Assembly: GCF_022835695.1 (NCBI RefSeq) | Contig: NZ_BQUV01000014.1 | Location: forward strand, 1 to 64,000 | Reading direction: 5' to 3' | From: Bradyrhizobium sp. Ce-3 | GTDB taxonomy: Bacteria; Pseudomonadota; Alphaproteobacteria; Rhizobiales; Xanthobacteraceae | DNA length: 64,000 bases | Shown here: positions 1 to 8,330 of the stretch, piece by piece | How the letters are laid out: each line of letters opens with the position of its first letter | Position numbering within the stretch: the first letter of the stretch is position 1 | Translations under genes and position numbers: made by a program | The notes under the pieces: model-generated | Database searches by the model: none | Seen by the model: only the letters and a program-made list of their open reading frames with translations | Told to the model about the DNA's origin: nothing

Positions 1-93
1 ATATATGAATGTATTTCTGTTTATCTCATTATGATTTTTTTTTTTACAAGCAGAAGACGGCATACGAGCTAGGAGTCCGTCTCGTGGGTTCGG
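1..93. other. Sequencing adapter at contig end (non-genomic)
   Basis: Positions 47-70 match the Illumina P7 primer except for one base (69). Positions 71-78 read AGGAGTCC, which I recognise as Nextera i7 index N705. Positions 79-93 match the Nextera read-2 start except for base 89. An 11-base T run (35-45) and AT-rich sequence unlike the rest of the window precede it. Genomic sequence appears to begin at about 94. This is an assembly artefact, not a feature of the organism. Confidence 0.95.
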
Positions 94-403
94 GCGGTCT
101 GGTATTGGCCTCCGGCGGTCTTGGATTGGCACGACGCAGCGCATCGCTGCTGCGGGCGCCGCCGCCGGGGCGCGAGGCCTCGCGGGCGCGCTGTGCGGCC
201 TCGGACTCGACCTTGCGAACCGCCTCTTCCAGCGACAGCCGTTCGCGGGTGATCTCGGATTCGGAGAGCGGCGGCTGCACGCCGCGGAGCTGCTGGATCA
301 ACGCCGTGCGCGCCCGCGCATACAGCGCGCGGCGGGCTTCGCCGGGAGCGTTGGGGTCCAATCCGGCGATGGCGCGGGCGATCAGCGGGTAGTAGTCAGC
401 CAT
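94..403 (-). CDS. Hypothetical protein, C-terminus lost at contig end
   Basis: About 103 codons remain from ATG at 403 (an in-frame GTG lies two codons upstream). The N-terminus starts MADYYPLIARAIAGL and the body is helical, rich in Arg, Ala and Glu, with 'SESEITRERLSLEEAVRKVE' near residues 49-68, suggesting a soluble or coiled region ahead of whatever was lost. The reading frame runs on into adapter sequence, so the last residues of the open frame are artefactual. It lies just downstream of purA on the same strand, with a 35-base gap, so the two may share a transcript. I do not recognise a function; similar short proteins are common in Bradyrhizobium, as far as I recall. Confidence 0.7.
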
Positions 404-438
404 TTCCACACAATTGGTGGGATATAGGTAATATCCCG

Positions 439-1731
439 TTAAGCCTCGAACGGATTCTGTACCAGAATAGTATCTTCACGTTCCGGGCTGGTGGACAGCA
501 GGGTGACCGGGCACCCCACCAGTTCCTCGACCCGGCGGACATACTTGATGGCCTGGGCCGGCAGGTCCGCCCAGGACCGCGCATTGGCGGTCGGCTGTTT
601 CCAGCCCTCGATGATCTCGTAGATCGGCTCGATGCGGGCCTGCGCGCCCTCGCCGGCCGGCAGATGGTCGATTTCCTTGCCGTCGAGCTTGTAGCCGATG
701 CAGACCTTGATGCTGTCGAACCCGTCGAGAATATCGAGCTTGGTCAGCGCCAGCCCGGCAATTCCGCAGGTCCGGACAGTCTGTCGCACCAGCATGGCGT
801 CGAACCAGCCGACCCGGCGCTTGCGCCCGGTGTTGACGCCGAATTCCTTGCCGCGGCGGCCGATTTCCTCGCCGATCTCGTCGTTCAGCTCGGTCGGGAA
901 CGGGCCCTGGCCGACCCGGGTGGTGTAAGCCTTGCAGATGCCCAAGACATAGCCGACCGCGCCCGGACCCATGCCGGTGCCGGTCGCGGCCTGCGCCGCC
1001 ACCGTGTTGGACGACGTCACATAGGGATAGGTGCCGTGATCGACGTCGAGCAGCGCGCCCTGCGCGCCCTCGAACAGGATGCGCTTGCCCTCGCGGCGCT
1101 TGATGTCGAGCAGCCGCCACACCGTCTCGGCATAGGGCAGCAGCTTCGGCGCCAGCGCCGTGAGTTCGGTCAGGATGGTCCTGCCGTCGATCTCCGCCAG
1201 ATTGTTGCCGCGGCGCAGTGCATTGTGGTGCGCCAGCAGGCGTTCGATCTTGTGCGGCAGGGTGCCGAGATCGGCGAGGTCCATCAGGCGGATGGCGCGG
1301 CGGCCGACCTTGTCCTCATAGGCCGGGCCGATGCCGCGGCGGGTGGTGCCGATCGAGGTGATGGCGTTGGAGGATTCGCGAAGCGAGTCGAGCTCGCGAT
1401 GCAGCGGCAGGATCAGCGTGACGTTCTCGGCGATCCGCAGATTGTCCGGTCCGACCGCAACGCCCTGCCCCTTCAGCTTGGCGACCTCGTCGAGGAAGGC
1501 CTGCGGGTCGAACACCACGCCATTGCCGATCACCGCCAGCTTGTTCGGGCGCAGCACGCCGGAGGGCAGCAACGCCAGCTTGTAGGTCTCGCCATTGATC
1601 ACGAGGGTATGGCCGGCATTGTGGCCGCCCTGGAAGCGCACGACGATGTCGGCCTGTTCCGACAGCCAGTCGACGATCTTGCCCTTCCCCTCGTCACCCC
1701 ACTGGGCGCCGACGACGACAACATTGGCCAT
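439..1731 (-). CDS. purA: Adenylosuccinate synthetase
   Basis: 430 aa, the normal family length. It joins IMP and aspartate using GTP to give adenylosuccinate, the first committed step from IMP to AMP, in the cytoplasm. The N-terminus [18 protein letters not shown] carries the glycine-rich GTP-binding loop with the catalytic Asp and the nearby Lys. 'GHNAGHT' (catalytic His) and 'STRPGRRR'-type region appear as '[14 protein letters not shown]' near residues 297-310. An upstream in-frame extension to 1794 exists, but the conserved start is ATG at 1731, preceded by an AGGGA ribosome site about 9 bases away. It is monocistronic or leads into the truncated gene at 94-403. Confidence 0.97.
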   Translation of the reverse strand: MANVVVVGAQWGDEGKGKIVDWLSEQADIVVRFQGGHNAGHTLVINGETYKLALLPSGVLRPNKLAVIGNGVVFDPQAFLDEVAKLKGQGVAVGPDNLRIAENVTLILPLHRELDSLRESSNAITSIGTTRRGIGPAYEDKVGRRAIRLMDLADLGTLPHKIERLLAHHNALRRGNNLAEIDGRTILTELTALAPKLLPYAETVWRLLDIKRREGKRILFEGAQGALLDVDHGTYPYVTSSNTVAAQAATGTGMGPGAVGYVLGICKAYTTRVGQGPFPTELNDEIGEEIGRRGKEFGVNTGRKRRVGWFDAMLVRQTVRTCGIAGLALTKLDILDGFDSIKVCIGYKLDGKEIDHLPAGEGAQARIEPIYEIIEGWKQPTANARSWADLPAQAIKYVRRVEELVGCPVTLLSTSPEREDTILVQNPFEA

Positions 1732-2078
1732 TGCGAAGATGTTCCCTTCAGGTGTTTCAGAGACCATGATCGCGGCGAAAACGCGTCCGCCCACACGACC
1801 ATGCAGTGATATGCCCAGCCAAATCGCGGCGCCCGGCCGCGCACACGCAAGGCGCCTACCGGATAACGGAAGCGGGTCGGCTGCGCAAGCAAGAAGGGGG
1901 TCATTTACGCCTTTTAGACGAGCTACAACCCTTTGATATCCCCTGAAAATTCCACGCCGCGCCCGGCCGCGCCGGGCTGGCGAGAATTTAATGTTGGCCG
2001 GTATGAGGCTGGCCGTAGGGCCGATTGATCGGACGGCCCATTGCGGCGATCATTCAGCCGTATCAACCGGCGGGGTCC
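1732..2078. other. Gene-free divergent region between purA and ybaK
   Basis: These 347 bases separate two divergently transcribed genes and should hold both promoters. I see no convincing ORF, RNA gene or long inverted repeat. In-frame extensions of both neighbours reach into it but lack conserved sequence. Confidence 0.5.
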
Positions 2079-2561
2079 ATGCCCAATTCGACACAAGCAA
2101 CGATGGCGCTGCGCAAGCTCGGCATTGCCTTCAAGCTCCACACCTATGTCTACGATTCCAGCGCCGAGAGCATCGGGCTGCAGGCGGCGGAGGCGCTCGG
2201 CGTCGACCCGAACCGGATGCTGAAGACGCTGATGGCGGAGGTCGACGGCAAGCCGGTCTGCGCCGTGGTGCCGTCCGACTGCGAGGTCAGCATGAAGAAG
2301 CTTGCCGCAGCGCTCGGCGGCAAGTCGGCGAAGATGATGCGCCCGGCCGATGCCGAGCGGCTGACCGGCTACCATGTCGGCGGCATCAGCCCGTTCGGCC
2401 AGAAGAAGAAGGTGCCGACCGCGATCGACGAGACCGCGCTCACCCATGTCACCGTGTTCGTCAATGGCGGCCAGCGCGGCCTGCAGATCGAGATCGATCC
2501 GAACGACGCCGCGCTTGCCGCCGGCGCCGCGATGAAGGCGCTGGTGGCGACGCAGGACTAA
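2079..2561 (+). CDS. ybaK: YbaK/EbsC-family aminoacyl-tRNA deacylase
   Basis: 160 aa from ATG 2079. The YbaK family hydrolyses mischarged Cys-tRNA(Pro) in trans as a proofreading step. Support: 'ALRKLGIAFKLHTYVYD' at the N-terminus, the catalytic-lysine region 'LMAEVDGKPVCAVVP' around residues 52-66, 'MKKLAAALG', and the family signature 'GYHVGGISPFGQKKK' near residues 104-118. ATG 2079 is preferred over the frame start at 2025 because the conserved region begins soon after it. It converges with the small gene at 2595, leaving 33 bases between the stops. Confidence 0.92.
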   Translation: MPNSTQATMALRKLGIAFKLHTYVYDSSAESIGLQAAEALGVDPNRMLKTLMAEVDGKPVCAVVPSDCEVSMKKLAAALGGKSAKMMRPADAERLTGYHVGGISPFGQKKKVPTAIDETALTHVTVFVNGGQRGLQIEIDPNDAALAAGAAMKALVATQD

Positions 2562-2594
2562 CCCGGTGCCTGATCCGACGACTGACCGGTACGA

Positions 2595-2855
2595 TCAGTG
2601 CGCGGACTTGTCCCGCGCGAACTCCGCGCCGACGAAGTCGGACAGGCCGGTCAATTCCTCCGCCGAAATATCGTTGACGTTGAGCCGCAGCTGCATGATC
2701 GCAAGGTCGAGCAGATGCGCGGCAAAGCTTGCGCCCGCCGCCGTCACGATGCTGCGCTGCTCGATCAAGACAGCGATGACGTCACGCAAACTGCGCACTT
2801 GCACTTGATCCATGGCCCTCTGCCCGATGCTGGCCGTTGTAATCTGAGTTGTCAT
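2595..2855 (-). CDS. Small unknown protein co-translated with the P450
   Basis: 86 aa, starting at ATG 2853-2855, which overlaps the P450 stop codon as ATGA (2852-2855). It has no good ribosome site of its own, so translational coupling to the P450 is likely. The sequence is predicted mostly helical ('RSLRDVIAVLIEQRSIV', 'AHLLDLAIMQLRLNVNDI', 'EELTGLSDFVGAEF') with no signal peptide, cysteine pair or recognisable motif. The operon position (luxI, P450, this gene) suggests a partner or stabiliser of the P450 or of the signal pathway; that is inference from context. It is not a ferredoxin: it contains no cysteine. Confidence 0.78.
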   Translation of the reverse strand: MTTQITTASIGQRAMDQVQVRSLRDVIAVLIEQRSIVTAAGASFAAHLLDLAIMQLRLNVNDISAEELTGLSDFVGAEFARDKSAH

Positions 2856-4216
2856 TGGGATACCGATTGTAATGTGCTGATGGATGCCGCGCTGGCGGCG
2901 GAAATGTACGGCAGTTGTCCGGCTTCCTCGCCAAGATGCAGGACGCGCGGGCGCATTTCGCGGATCTCGATGTCGATCGTCATCGGGGGTGGTACCAACG
3001 TCACCGAGGCTTTCGGCCAGGGTGCCGGATTCGGGCTGACGCCGGTGAAGCGATAGGCGGCGGCGATCTCGAGCGCGAGCAATTGCAGCTCGAGCATCGC
3101 AACGCCCATCCCGGCGCAGGCGCGCGGACCGGCGCCGAACGGAATGTAGGCGTCGGTGTTGTAGCGCCGCGTCATCAGGAAGCGGTCCGGATCCTCGAAG
3201 TGGCGTGGATCGCGCTGCAACTGCCAGGGGCAGAGCAGCAGCGAGGTGCCGACCTTGAGATCGCGCCCGCCGATCGTCACCGGCTGCATCACCTCGCGCG
3301 AGAACCACCAGGCGCTGGGATAGAGCCGGCAGACCTCCTTGACCAGCGTCGCGCTGACGTCGGCGCGCCTCACCGCATCGACGCGCAACTCGCCGTCGTC
3401 GCCGATGCAGTCGGCGGCCTCGTCCGCGACCTCGTCCATCAGCGCGGGATTGGCCGCCATGTGATAGAGCACCCAGGCGGCGGTCGAGCCGGTGGTGTGG
3501 TGGCCGGCCAATAGCAGCGTCAGGATTTCGTCGTGCAGGTCGCGATCGCTGAGGCCGAGCGCCTCGAGGTCGCGCAGCGCGCTGCTCGTGCCGGCGCTGC
3601 TGCGCAGCCGCTGCACCACGGTCGACATCGCGAGCTTGGCGCAGATCCGGTTCTGCCGCCTGCGATACCAGGACACCGGTCCGAGCGGCAGCACGCGGAA
3701 CATCTCGTCGGCGAGATCGTCCTCGATGGTGCCGACCGCCTGCACCAGGGCTTCTTCGTCGCCGGACGAGATCACCTGCGCGCCGAACACCGCGATGCAG
3801 ATCGTGCGCAGCGCCAGCGTCGCCGTGAAGCGATGCGGATCGAACGAGCCGAGCCGCGCCAGCCGCGCACCGACCGCGCGGATCTCGGCGCACATCTGCG
3901 GCAGGTATTTCTCGACGCTGCCCTTGGCCATGTGCTTGTGCAGCACCGCGCGCCGCCGCTTGTGCTCGTCGCCATGCAGCATCAGCGAGCTCTGGCCGAG
4001 CACCGGCGACAGCTTCTTGATCAGCCGGCCCTTGCCGATATCGGCTTCCGGCGCCTTCAGGATCGGGCGGATCAGATCCGGGTCATTCACCAGCAGAACC
4101 GGCGCGGGCCCCAGATGGAGCGGCACCAGCCCGAGCGGCGCGGCGTTGCCGCGCTCAAGCAGGAATTTGAGCGGGTCGCTCCGAAACGCTCGAACGTCCG
4201 AGAACATGTGTGGCAT
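2852..4216 (-). CDS. Cytochrome P450
   Basis: 454 aa soluble heme monooxygenase. Heme-ligand loop 'PFGAGPRACAG' holds Cys367; the ExxR motif is 'KEVCRLYP' (E294, R297); the I-helix reads 'LLLAGHHTTGS' (237-243). The usual acid of the AGx(E/D)TT oxygen-activation motif is His240 here, and the codon reads clearly as CAC. The start ATG 4216 lies 62 bases inside luxI and is preceded by GGAG seven bases upstream; a GTG-type frame start at 4240 is less likely. The gene ends in an ATGA overlap with the next ORF. No redox partner gene is nearby. The substrate is unknown; the operon suggests the acyl-homoserine-lactone signal or a precursor. Confidence 0.95.
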   Translation of the reverse strand: MPHMFSDVRAFRSDPLKFLLERGNAAPLGLVPLHLGPAPVLLVNDPDLIRPILKAPEADIGKGRLIKKLSPVLGQSSLMLHGDEHKRRRAVLHKHMAKGSVEKYLPQMCAEIRAVGARLARLGSFDPHRFTATLALRTICIAVFGAQVISSGDEEALVQAVGTIEDDLADEMFRVLPLGPVSWYRRRQNRICAKLAMSTVVQRLRSSAGTSSALRDLEALGLSDRDLHDEILTLLLAGHHTTGSTAAWVLYHMAANPALMDEVADEAADCIGDDGELRVDAVRRADVSATLVKEVCRLYPSAWWFSREVMQPVTIGGRDLKVGTSLLLCPWQLQRDPRHFEDPDRFLMTRRYNTDAYIPFGAGPRACAGMGVAMLELQLLALEIAAAYRFTGVSPNPAPWPKASVTLVPPPMTIDIEIREMRPRVLHLGEEAGQLPYISAASAASISTLQSVSQ

Positions 4217-4832
4217 CGTGGATCTCCAATTGCCGTCCAAGGTCGAGGAATTTGGTCAGGCCGGGATTGCCGGCGACATCGAGCGGGATTTCGCCGGCGA
4301 GCGCCGTCAGCGGGCGGCCGAACCGGTCGTTGCCGATCACCTGCGGCGGGCCGTAGCGATGGGTGTGGATGCCCATCCGGGCGAGGAAGCGCTCATAGGT
4401 GAGGTCGGCCAACGCCACCAGCGCCGCCGCGCCGCGCAGCTCGGCGAAGCGAAACATCAGCGCGTAGTTGAAGCGGGCGGCGGATGCGGTGGCGGCCCCC
4501 GGCAGCACGCCGAAGCGGCTGATTTCCCAGGCGTCACGGCGGCTTGGAAAGCGGCGCTGCGCCAGCTGCGGGAAGACCGACTTGGTCAGATAGGGATAGT
4601 CGGTACGGATGGCCCGGAAGCCGCCGATCAGCTCGGAGCCGAGAAACAGCAGGCAGTGCTCGGTATACCAGGCGTCGAACTGGTCACGTTCGACCTCGCC
4701 GGTGGTGCTCAGCAGCCAGCCGCAATGGTCGACAAACAGCCGCTTGCGCAGCCTGAGCATCGCCTGAACATGTGCCGGATAGCGCTCTTCGGTCGTGACG
4801 AGCGCATGGTATTCCCCCCAAAGGTGCGACAT
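4155..4832 (-). CDS. LuxI-family acyl-homoserine-lactone synthase
   Basis: 225 aa. Makes a homoserine-lactone quorum signal from S-adenosylmethionine and an acyl donor. All invariant LuxI-family residues are present: R29, F33, W39, D50, D53, R73, and E103/R106 in 'AWEISRFGV'. The C-terminal half, which sets acyl specificity, differs from textbook fatty-acyl enzymes; Bradyrhizobium relatives include BjaI (isovaleryl) and BraI (cinnamoyl), so a CoA-activated short or aryl donor is possible but unproven. Start ATG 4832 is favoured by GGAGG seven bases upstream over an in-frame ATG at 4868. It overlaps the P450 by 62 bases and diverges from luxR. Confidence 0.95.
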   Translation of the reverse strand: MSHLWGEYHALVTTEERYPAHVQAMLRLRKRLFVDHCGWLLSTTGEVERDQFDAWYTEHCLLFLGSELIGGFRAIRTDYPYLTKSVFPQLAQRRFPSRRDAWEISRFGVLPGAATASAARFNYALMFRFAELRGAAALVALADLTYERFLARMGIHTHRYGPPQVIGNDRFGRPLTALAGEIPLDVAGNPGLTKFLDLGRQLEIHDATHVLGRSSVSERPAQIPA

Positions 4833-4885
4833 TCCCTCGCCTCCAGATGTCGCCGGCATCTGGGACAAAAAGGCTTAATTGTGGT

Positions 4886-4904
4886 ACCCCCGGAAACCGG
4901 GGGT
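4886..4904. promoter_or_regulatory. Lux-box-like palindrome between luxI and luxR
   Basis: A perfect 19-bp inverted repeat, ACCCCCGG-AAA-CCGGGGGT, is centred at 4895. The centre is 63 bases from the luxI start, which would put it near -42 for a luxI transcript starting about 20 bases before the ATG, the usual class II activator position. It ends 8 bases before the luxR ATG, so binding there could also repress luxR or mask its ribosome site. The role is inferred from position and symmetry. Confidence 0.7.
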
Positions 4905-4912
4905 TTTAGTCA

Positions 4913-5686
4913 ATGATTTTGGCAGAAGCGATTTCCAGCATCGAGGCGTCGGGTACGATCGACGAGCTTCGGCGGTCGCTGCACCGGGCCATCCAGGACT
5001 ACGGATTCTCCAGCTTCGCGTTCATCGATGCCGGCCGGCCGGAGCTCGACCTGCCCTACCATACCGGCACCTACAACCCGGCATGGGAGCGCGCCTACAT
5101 CCAGAACGACTTCGTCCATTCCGATCCGGCGCTGACGCGGGTGCGGCGAACCAACACGCCGTTTCACTGGGGCGAGCTGAAGCTGCCGGAGCGGCAGGGC
5201 CGCAAGCGTCCGCCGGAGTTGAAGATGATGGAGGCCGCGCGCGATCACGGCTTCCGCCAGGGTTTTGTGGTGCCCTTCCACTATCGCGACCGGCTCGGCG
5301 CGGTGCATTCGAGCTCGACGGTGTTCTTCTGGGAGGACGAGCCGCGCGACTTCGACAGGCTGTTCATCTGCCACCGGCATGAACTGCATCTGTTGATGAT
5401 CTACTGGGTGCAGCGGGCGATGGACATCGTCAACCGCGACCATCGCAACGCGCCGACCATCCTGAAGCCGGCCGACGCCGCCGAAACCATCAAGCTCACC
5501 GGGCGGGAAAAGGAAGTGATCGCCTGGGCGGCGCGCGGCAAGACCGTGGCCGACACCGCGCAGATCCTCGGCATTTCGCCGGAGACCGTGGAAGGCTTCA
5601 TCAAGCAGGCGCTGCGCAAGCTCGAGGCCTCCAACAAGACCCACGGGGTGGCCAAGAGCATCGCGCTCGGGATCATCGACCTGTGA
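4913..5686 (+). CDS. LuxR-family quorum-sensing regulator
   Basis: 257 aa. N-terminal autoinducer-binding domain with the invariant set W58, Y62, D71, P72, W86 and G117; C-terminal LuxR helix-turn-helix 'LTGREKEVIAWAARGKT' with E199 and G209, followed by 'QILGISPETVEGFIKQALRKL'. It is therefore a full receptor, not a truncated solo. It is transcribed divergently from the luxI homologue across 80 bases, so it is the natural receptor for that enzyme's signal. The start at 4913 has no separate ribosome site other than the G-rich arm of the palindrome at 4886-4904. Confidence 0.95.
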   Translation: MILAEAISSIEASGTIDELRRSLHRAIQDYGFSSFAFIDAGRPELDLPYHTGTYNPAWERAYIQNDFVHSDPALTRVRRTNTPFHWGELKLPERQGRKRPPELKMMEAARDHGFRQGFVVPFHYRDRLGAVHSSSTVFFWEDEPRDFDRLFICHRHELHLLMIYWVQRAMDIVNRDHRNAPTILKPADAAETIKLTGREKEVIAWAARGKTVADTAQILGISPETVEGFIKQALRKLEASNKTHGVAKSIALGIIDL

Positions 5687-5882
5687 GCGGCGCCGCGGCA
5701 CCATCGCGGCACGCCCGCAACCAGCTCCGCGCCGACGACCTCGTTGCGCGAACGGCGAACGCGGGGATCTGTGGTGAAGTCACATATCGGGGTTGGATTG
5801 ATCCCGCCGGTCGCGCCCTGATTGCATTCGCGCACGGTCTTGCTAATAAGGTTGAGGCGGACGGGGCTCGTCTGGACGCACC

Positions 5883-6272
5883 ATGAGCACATCGCAGGAC
5901 GACCAGATCGATCAACTGGTGCAGGCGCGCTGGCGCGAGATCGGGCTGTCGCAGGCAGATCTCGCCGAGATCCTGTGCGCCGGAGCCGCCCTGCAGAAGA
6001 ACGGCGTGAACGGCACGGTGAAGATCGACACCGGCCGCCTGGCGACCGTCGCCGAGATGCTCGGGATCGCCGCCGACATGCTCAATCGCCGCACCGCTGC
6101 AAGCGCGCCGGCCCATGGCAGCGGCCCGACCGCGGAATCGCTGCAATCCCTGCTCGAGCTGCGCATGCTGCGGGTGTTCCGCGAGGTGCAGGACCCCGAC
6201 ACCAAGCGGATCCTGATCGAGCTCGCCGAGCAGATCGTCAAGCGCCAGACCGCACCGCCGGACGCCGGCTAA
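5883..6272 (+). CDS. Small helix-turn-helix (XRE-like) protein
   Basis: 129 aa. Residues 12-32 ('RWREIGLSQADLAEILC') form a lambda-repressor-like helix-turn-helix, and 'RLATVAEMLGIAADML' closes a five-helix domain. The C-terminal part ('ESLQSLLELRMLRVFREV') is an amphipathic helix with Leu/Arg periodicity, possibly for dimerisation. Roughly 196 bases separate it from luxR upstream. The variant turn, 'GAALQKNGVNGTVKIDTGRL', is longer than usual. Target genes are unknown. Confidence 0.8.
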   Translation: MSTSQDDQIDQLVQARWREIGLSQADLAEILCAGAALQKNGVNGTVKIDTGRLATVAEMLGIAADMLNRRTAASAPAHGSGPTAESLQSLLELRMLRVFREVQDPDTKRILIELAEQIVKRQTAPPDAG

Positions 6273-6476
6273 TCCTGCTGCATCGCCCCCTTTTGGCCCG
6301 GCTGGCACAACTCGTATCGCAGTCTCCGTAAGGGCCCTTCGCGCATGGTCGCGATGCGTCCATCCCCATTGATGGAATGGCGGAATCCGTGTCTGTGACA
6401 GGGGCCGGGGAAATCGATACCGGCCCGGCGCAGCCTGCCGGGCGGGCCGCGGCGTCGTGAACCCGGGCCTCATCGA

Positions 6477-7403
6477 ATGTCTGCCTCCGATTCCACCGCA
6501 ACGCCTGCATCCGGCTCCTGGATCGCCAACCAGCCGTACGTCCTGCTCTGCATCACCGCGATGTGCTGGGCCGGCAATGCGATCGTTGGCCGGCTCGCCG
6601 CCGGCCATATCCCGCCGGTGACGCTGTCGTTCCTGCGCTGGTCGGCGGCCTTCCTGATCATCCTGCCGTTCGCCTGGAAGCACCTGGTCCGCGACTGGTC
6701 CGCGATCCGCAACAATCTCGGCATCATGATGCTGCTGTCGATCACCGGCATCAGCGCCTTCAACACACTGCAATACTGGGCGCTCGAGCACACCCAGGCG
6801 CTCAACACGCTGCTGCTGCAATCGGCGGCGCCGCTGGTGGTGGCGCTGTGGTCGCTGATCCTGCTCGGCACGCGGCTGACGCTGGCGCAGCTCTGCGGCG
6901 TGCTGCTGTCGCTGTGCGGCGTGCTTGTCATCCTGCTGCATGGCGATCTCACGACGCTGTCGAAGATCGACTTCAACAAGGGCGATCTGATCTTCACCGT
7001 CGCGCTGGTGATCTTCGCGCTGTATTCGGTGCTGACCCTGAAGCGGCCCAGCATCCACGGCCTGTCGGTTGCGGCCTTCACCTTCGGCTGCGGCGCGCTG
7101 TTCCTGATCCCGTTCTTCGTCTGGGAGCTCGGCGCGCGTCCGGTGATGCAGCTCACGACCAGCAACCTGCTGTCGCTGTTCTATGTCGCGGTGTTTCCCT
7201 CGACATTGGCCTATCTGTGCTTCAACCGCGGTGTGCAGCTGATCGGCGCCAACCGCGCCGCGCCGTTCTTCCATATGGTTCCGGTGTTCGGAACCATCAT
7301 GTCGATCGTGTTCATCGGCGAGCATCCGCAGCCCTTCCATTTCATCGGCTTCGCGCTGGTGCTGGCCGGCGTGTTCGCGGCGTCGCGCAAGCAATCGGCC
7401 TGA
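6477..7403 (+). CDS. EamA/DMT-family transporter (copy 1)
   Basis: 308 aa inner-membrane protein with about ten hydrophobic segments in two EamA repeats, the usual size for the drug/metabolite transporter superfamily. Telling features are 'ANQPYVLL', 'MCWAGNAIVGR' in TM1 and 'GANRAAPFFHMVPVFG' in the second repeat. Members export amino acids, metabolites or drugs; no substrate can be assigned. It has a close paralogue at 12679-13635 sharing the 'NRAAPFFH.VPVFG' segment and overall layout. It stands alone, with about 200 gene-free bases upstream. Confidence 0.9.
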   Translation: MSASDSTATPASGSWIANQPYVLLCITAMCWAGNAIVGRLAAGHIPPVTLSFLRWSAAFLIILPFAWKHLVRDWSAIRNNLGIMMLLSITGISAFNTLQYWALEHTQALNTLLLQSAAPLVVALWSLILLGTRLTLAQLCGVLLSLCGVLVILLHGDLTTLSKIDFNKGDLIFTVALVIFALYSVLTLKRPSIHGLSVAAFTFGCGALFLIPFFVWELGARPVMQLTTSNLLSLFYVAVFPSTLAYLCFNRGVQLIGANRAAPFFHMVPVFGTIMSIVFIGEHPQPFHFIGFALVLAGVFAASRKQSA

Positions 7404-7488
7404 TCCCGCCGCCCACCGCAAGGTGCGGTGACTATCGGCGGCAAATCCGCTATCTCTTGAGGCTGTTTCGCGGACAGGTCCCAAACGC

Positions 7489-8298
7489 ATGGCGCGCGCC
7501 AGCAATCTCGTGATCGGCACCCTGACGCTGGCCTTGATCGCCGGCTCGCTCGGCGGCTGGCTGGGCTATCAGCGCTATGCCGGCATCAAGCGGATGGTGC
7601 CGTTCCGCGTCGTGTTCGAGGGCTCGGCCTCGGGCCTGCGCCGCGGCGCCAGCGTCAACTTCGCAGGCGTGCGGATCGGCGAGGTGGTCTCGATCCGGCT
7701 CGACCGCCACCGCGTGGTGGCGATGACGCGGATCGAGGGCAACGCCCCGATCAGGAAAGACACTCAGGCCGGGCTTGAATTCCAGGGCCTGACCGGGATC
7801 GCCTCGATCTCCTTCACCGGCGGCACCGACGATGCGCCGCCGCCTGTGGTCGGCGCGGACGGCATTCCCGAGCTGACCGCCGACGCCGAAGGCACCATGG
7901 ACATCCAGGAGAAGCTGCGCGTCGCGCTGCGCAATGTCGACCGCGTCATCACCGAGAACGAGGCCGACATCAAGGACTCGCTGCTCGGGCTCGAGAACTT
8001 CACCAACTCGCTGTCCGGCAATGGCGAGCTGATCGCCGGCTTCATCGACGCCGCCGACGACGGCATCAGCGCGGTCGATGCCAAGATGACATCGGCCGAC
8101 AAGTTCCTGAAGAGCTTCGGCAGCGACAAATATGGCGGCGAGCTGCTGCCGACCGTGATCTCGCTGCGCGAGCTGATCCAGAGCTTCGACAAGAAATCCG
8201 GCGTCATGATCGCCGAGACCCGCAAGACGCTCAGCGACGTCAGCCAGTCGGTCAACGCGTTCAACGCAAAAATTGCCGGGCCCGCCGCCAGGCGCTAA
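7489..8298 (+). CDS. MCE/MlaD-family lipid-transport protein
   Basis: 269 aa. A single N-terminal membrane anchor (about residues 6-27) is followed by one MCE domain (about 38-115, 'FEGSASGLRRGASVNFAGVRIGEVVSI'), then a long helical tail. MCE proteins bind phospholipids and normally work with MlaE permease and MlaF ATPase to move lipids between the membranes. No permease or ATPase gene is adjacent, so this is an orphan MCE protein or is served by subunits encoded elsewhere. It lies 85 bases downstream of the EamA gene. Confidence 0.92.
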   Translation: MARASNLVIGTLTLALIAGSLGGWLGYQRYAGIKRMVPFRVVFEGSASGLRRGASVNFAGVRIGEVVSIRLDRHRVVAMTRIEGNAPIRKDTQAGLEFQGLTGIASISFTGGTDDAPPPVVGADGIPELTADAEGTMDIQEKLRVALRNVDRVITENEADIKDSLLGLENFTNSLSGNGELIAGFIDAADDGISAVDAKMTSADKFLKSFGSDKYGGELLPTVISLRELIQSFDKKSGVMIAETRKTLSDVSQSVNAFNAKIAGPAARR

Positions 8299-8330
8299 GG
8301 CATCTCAGCGCGCTTCAGCCCTGTGTTGAA

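Noticed and set aside
9-392. 127-aa plus-strand frame at the window start
   Set aside because: Begins in adapter sequence and is antisense to the truncated minus-strand gene.
2595-3893. Long minus-strand frame of 432 aa in the P450 region
   Set aside because: The upstream part is an Arg-rich shadow of the P450 gene in another frame; only the last 86 codons look like a protein.
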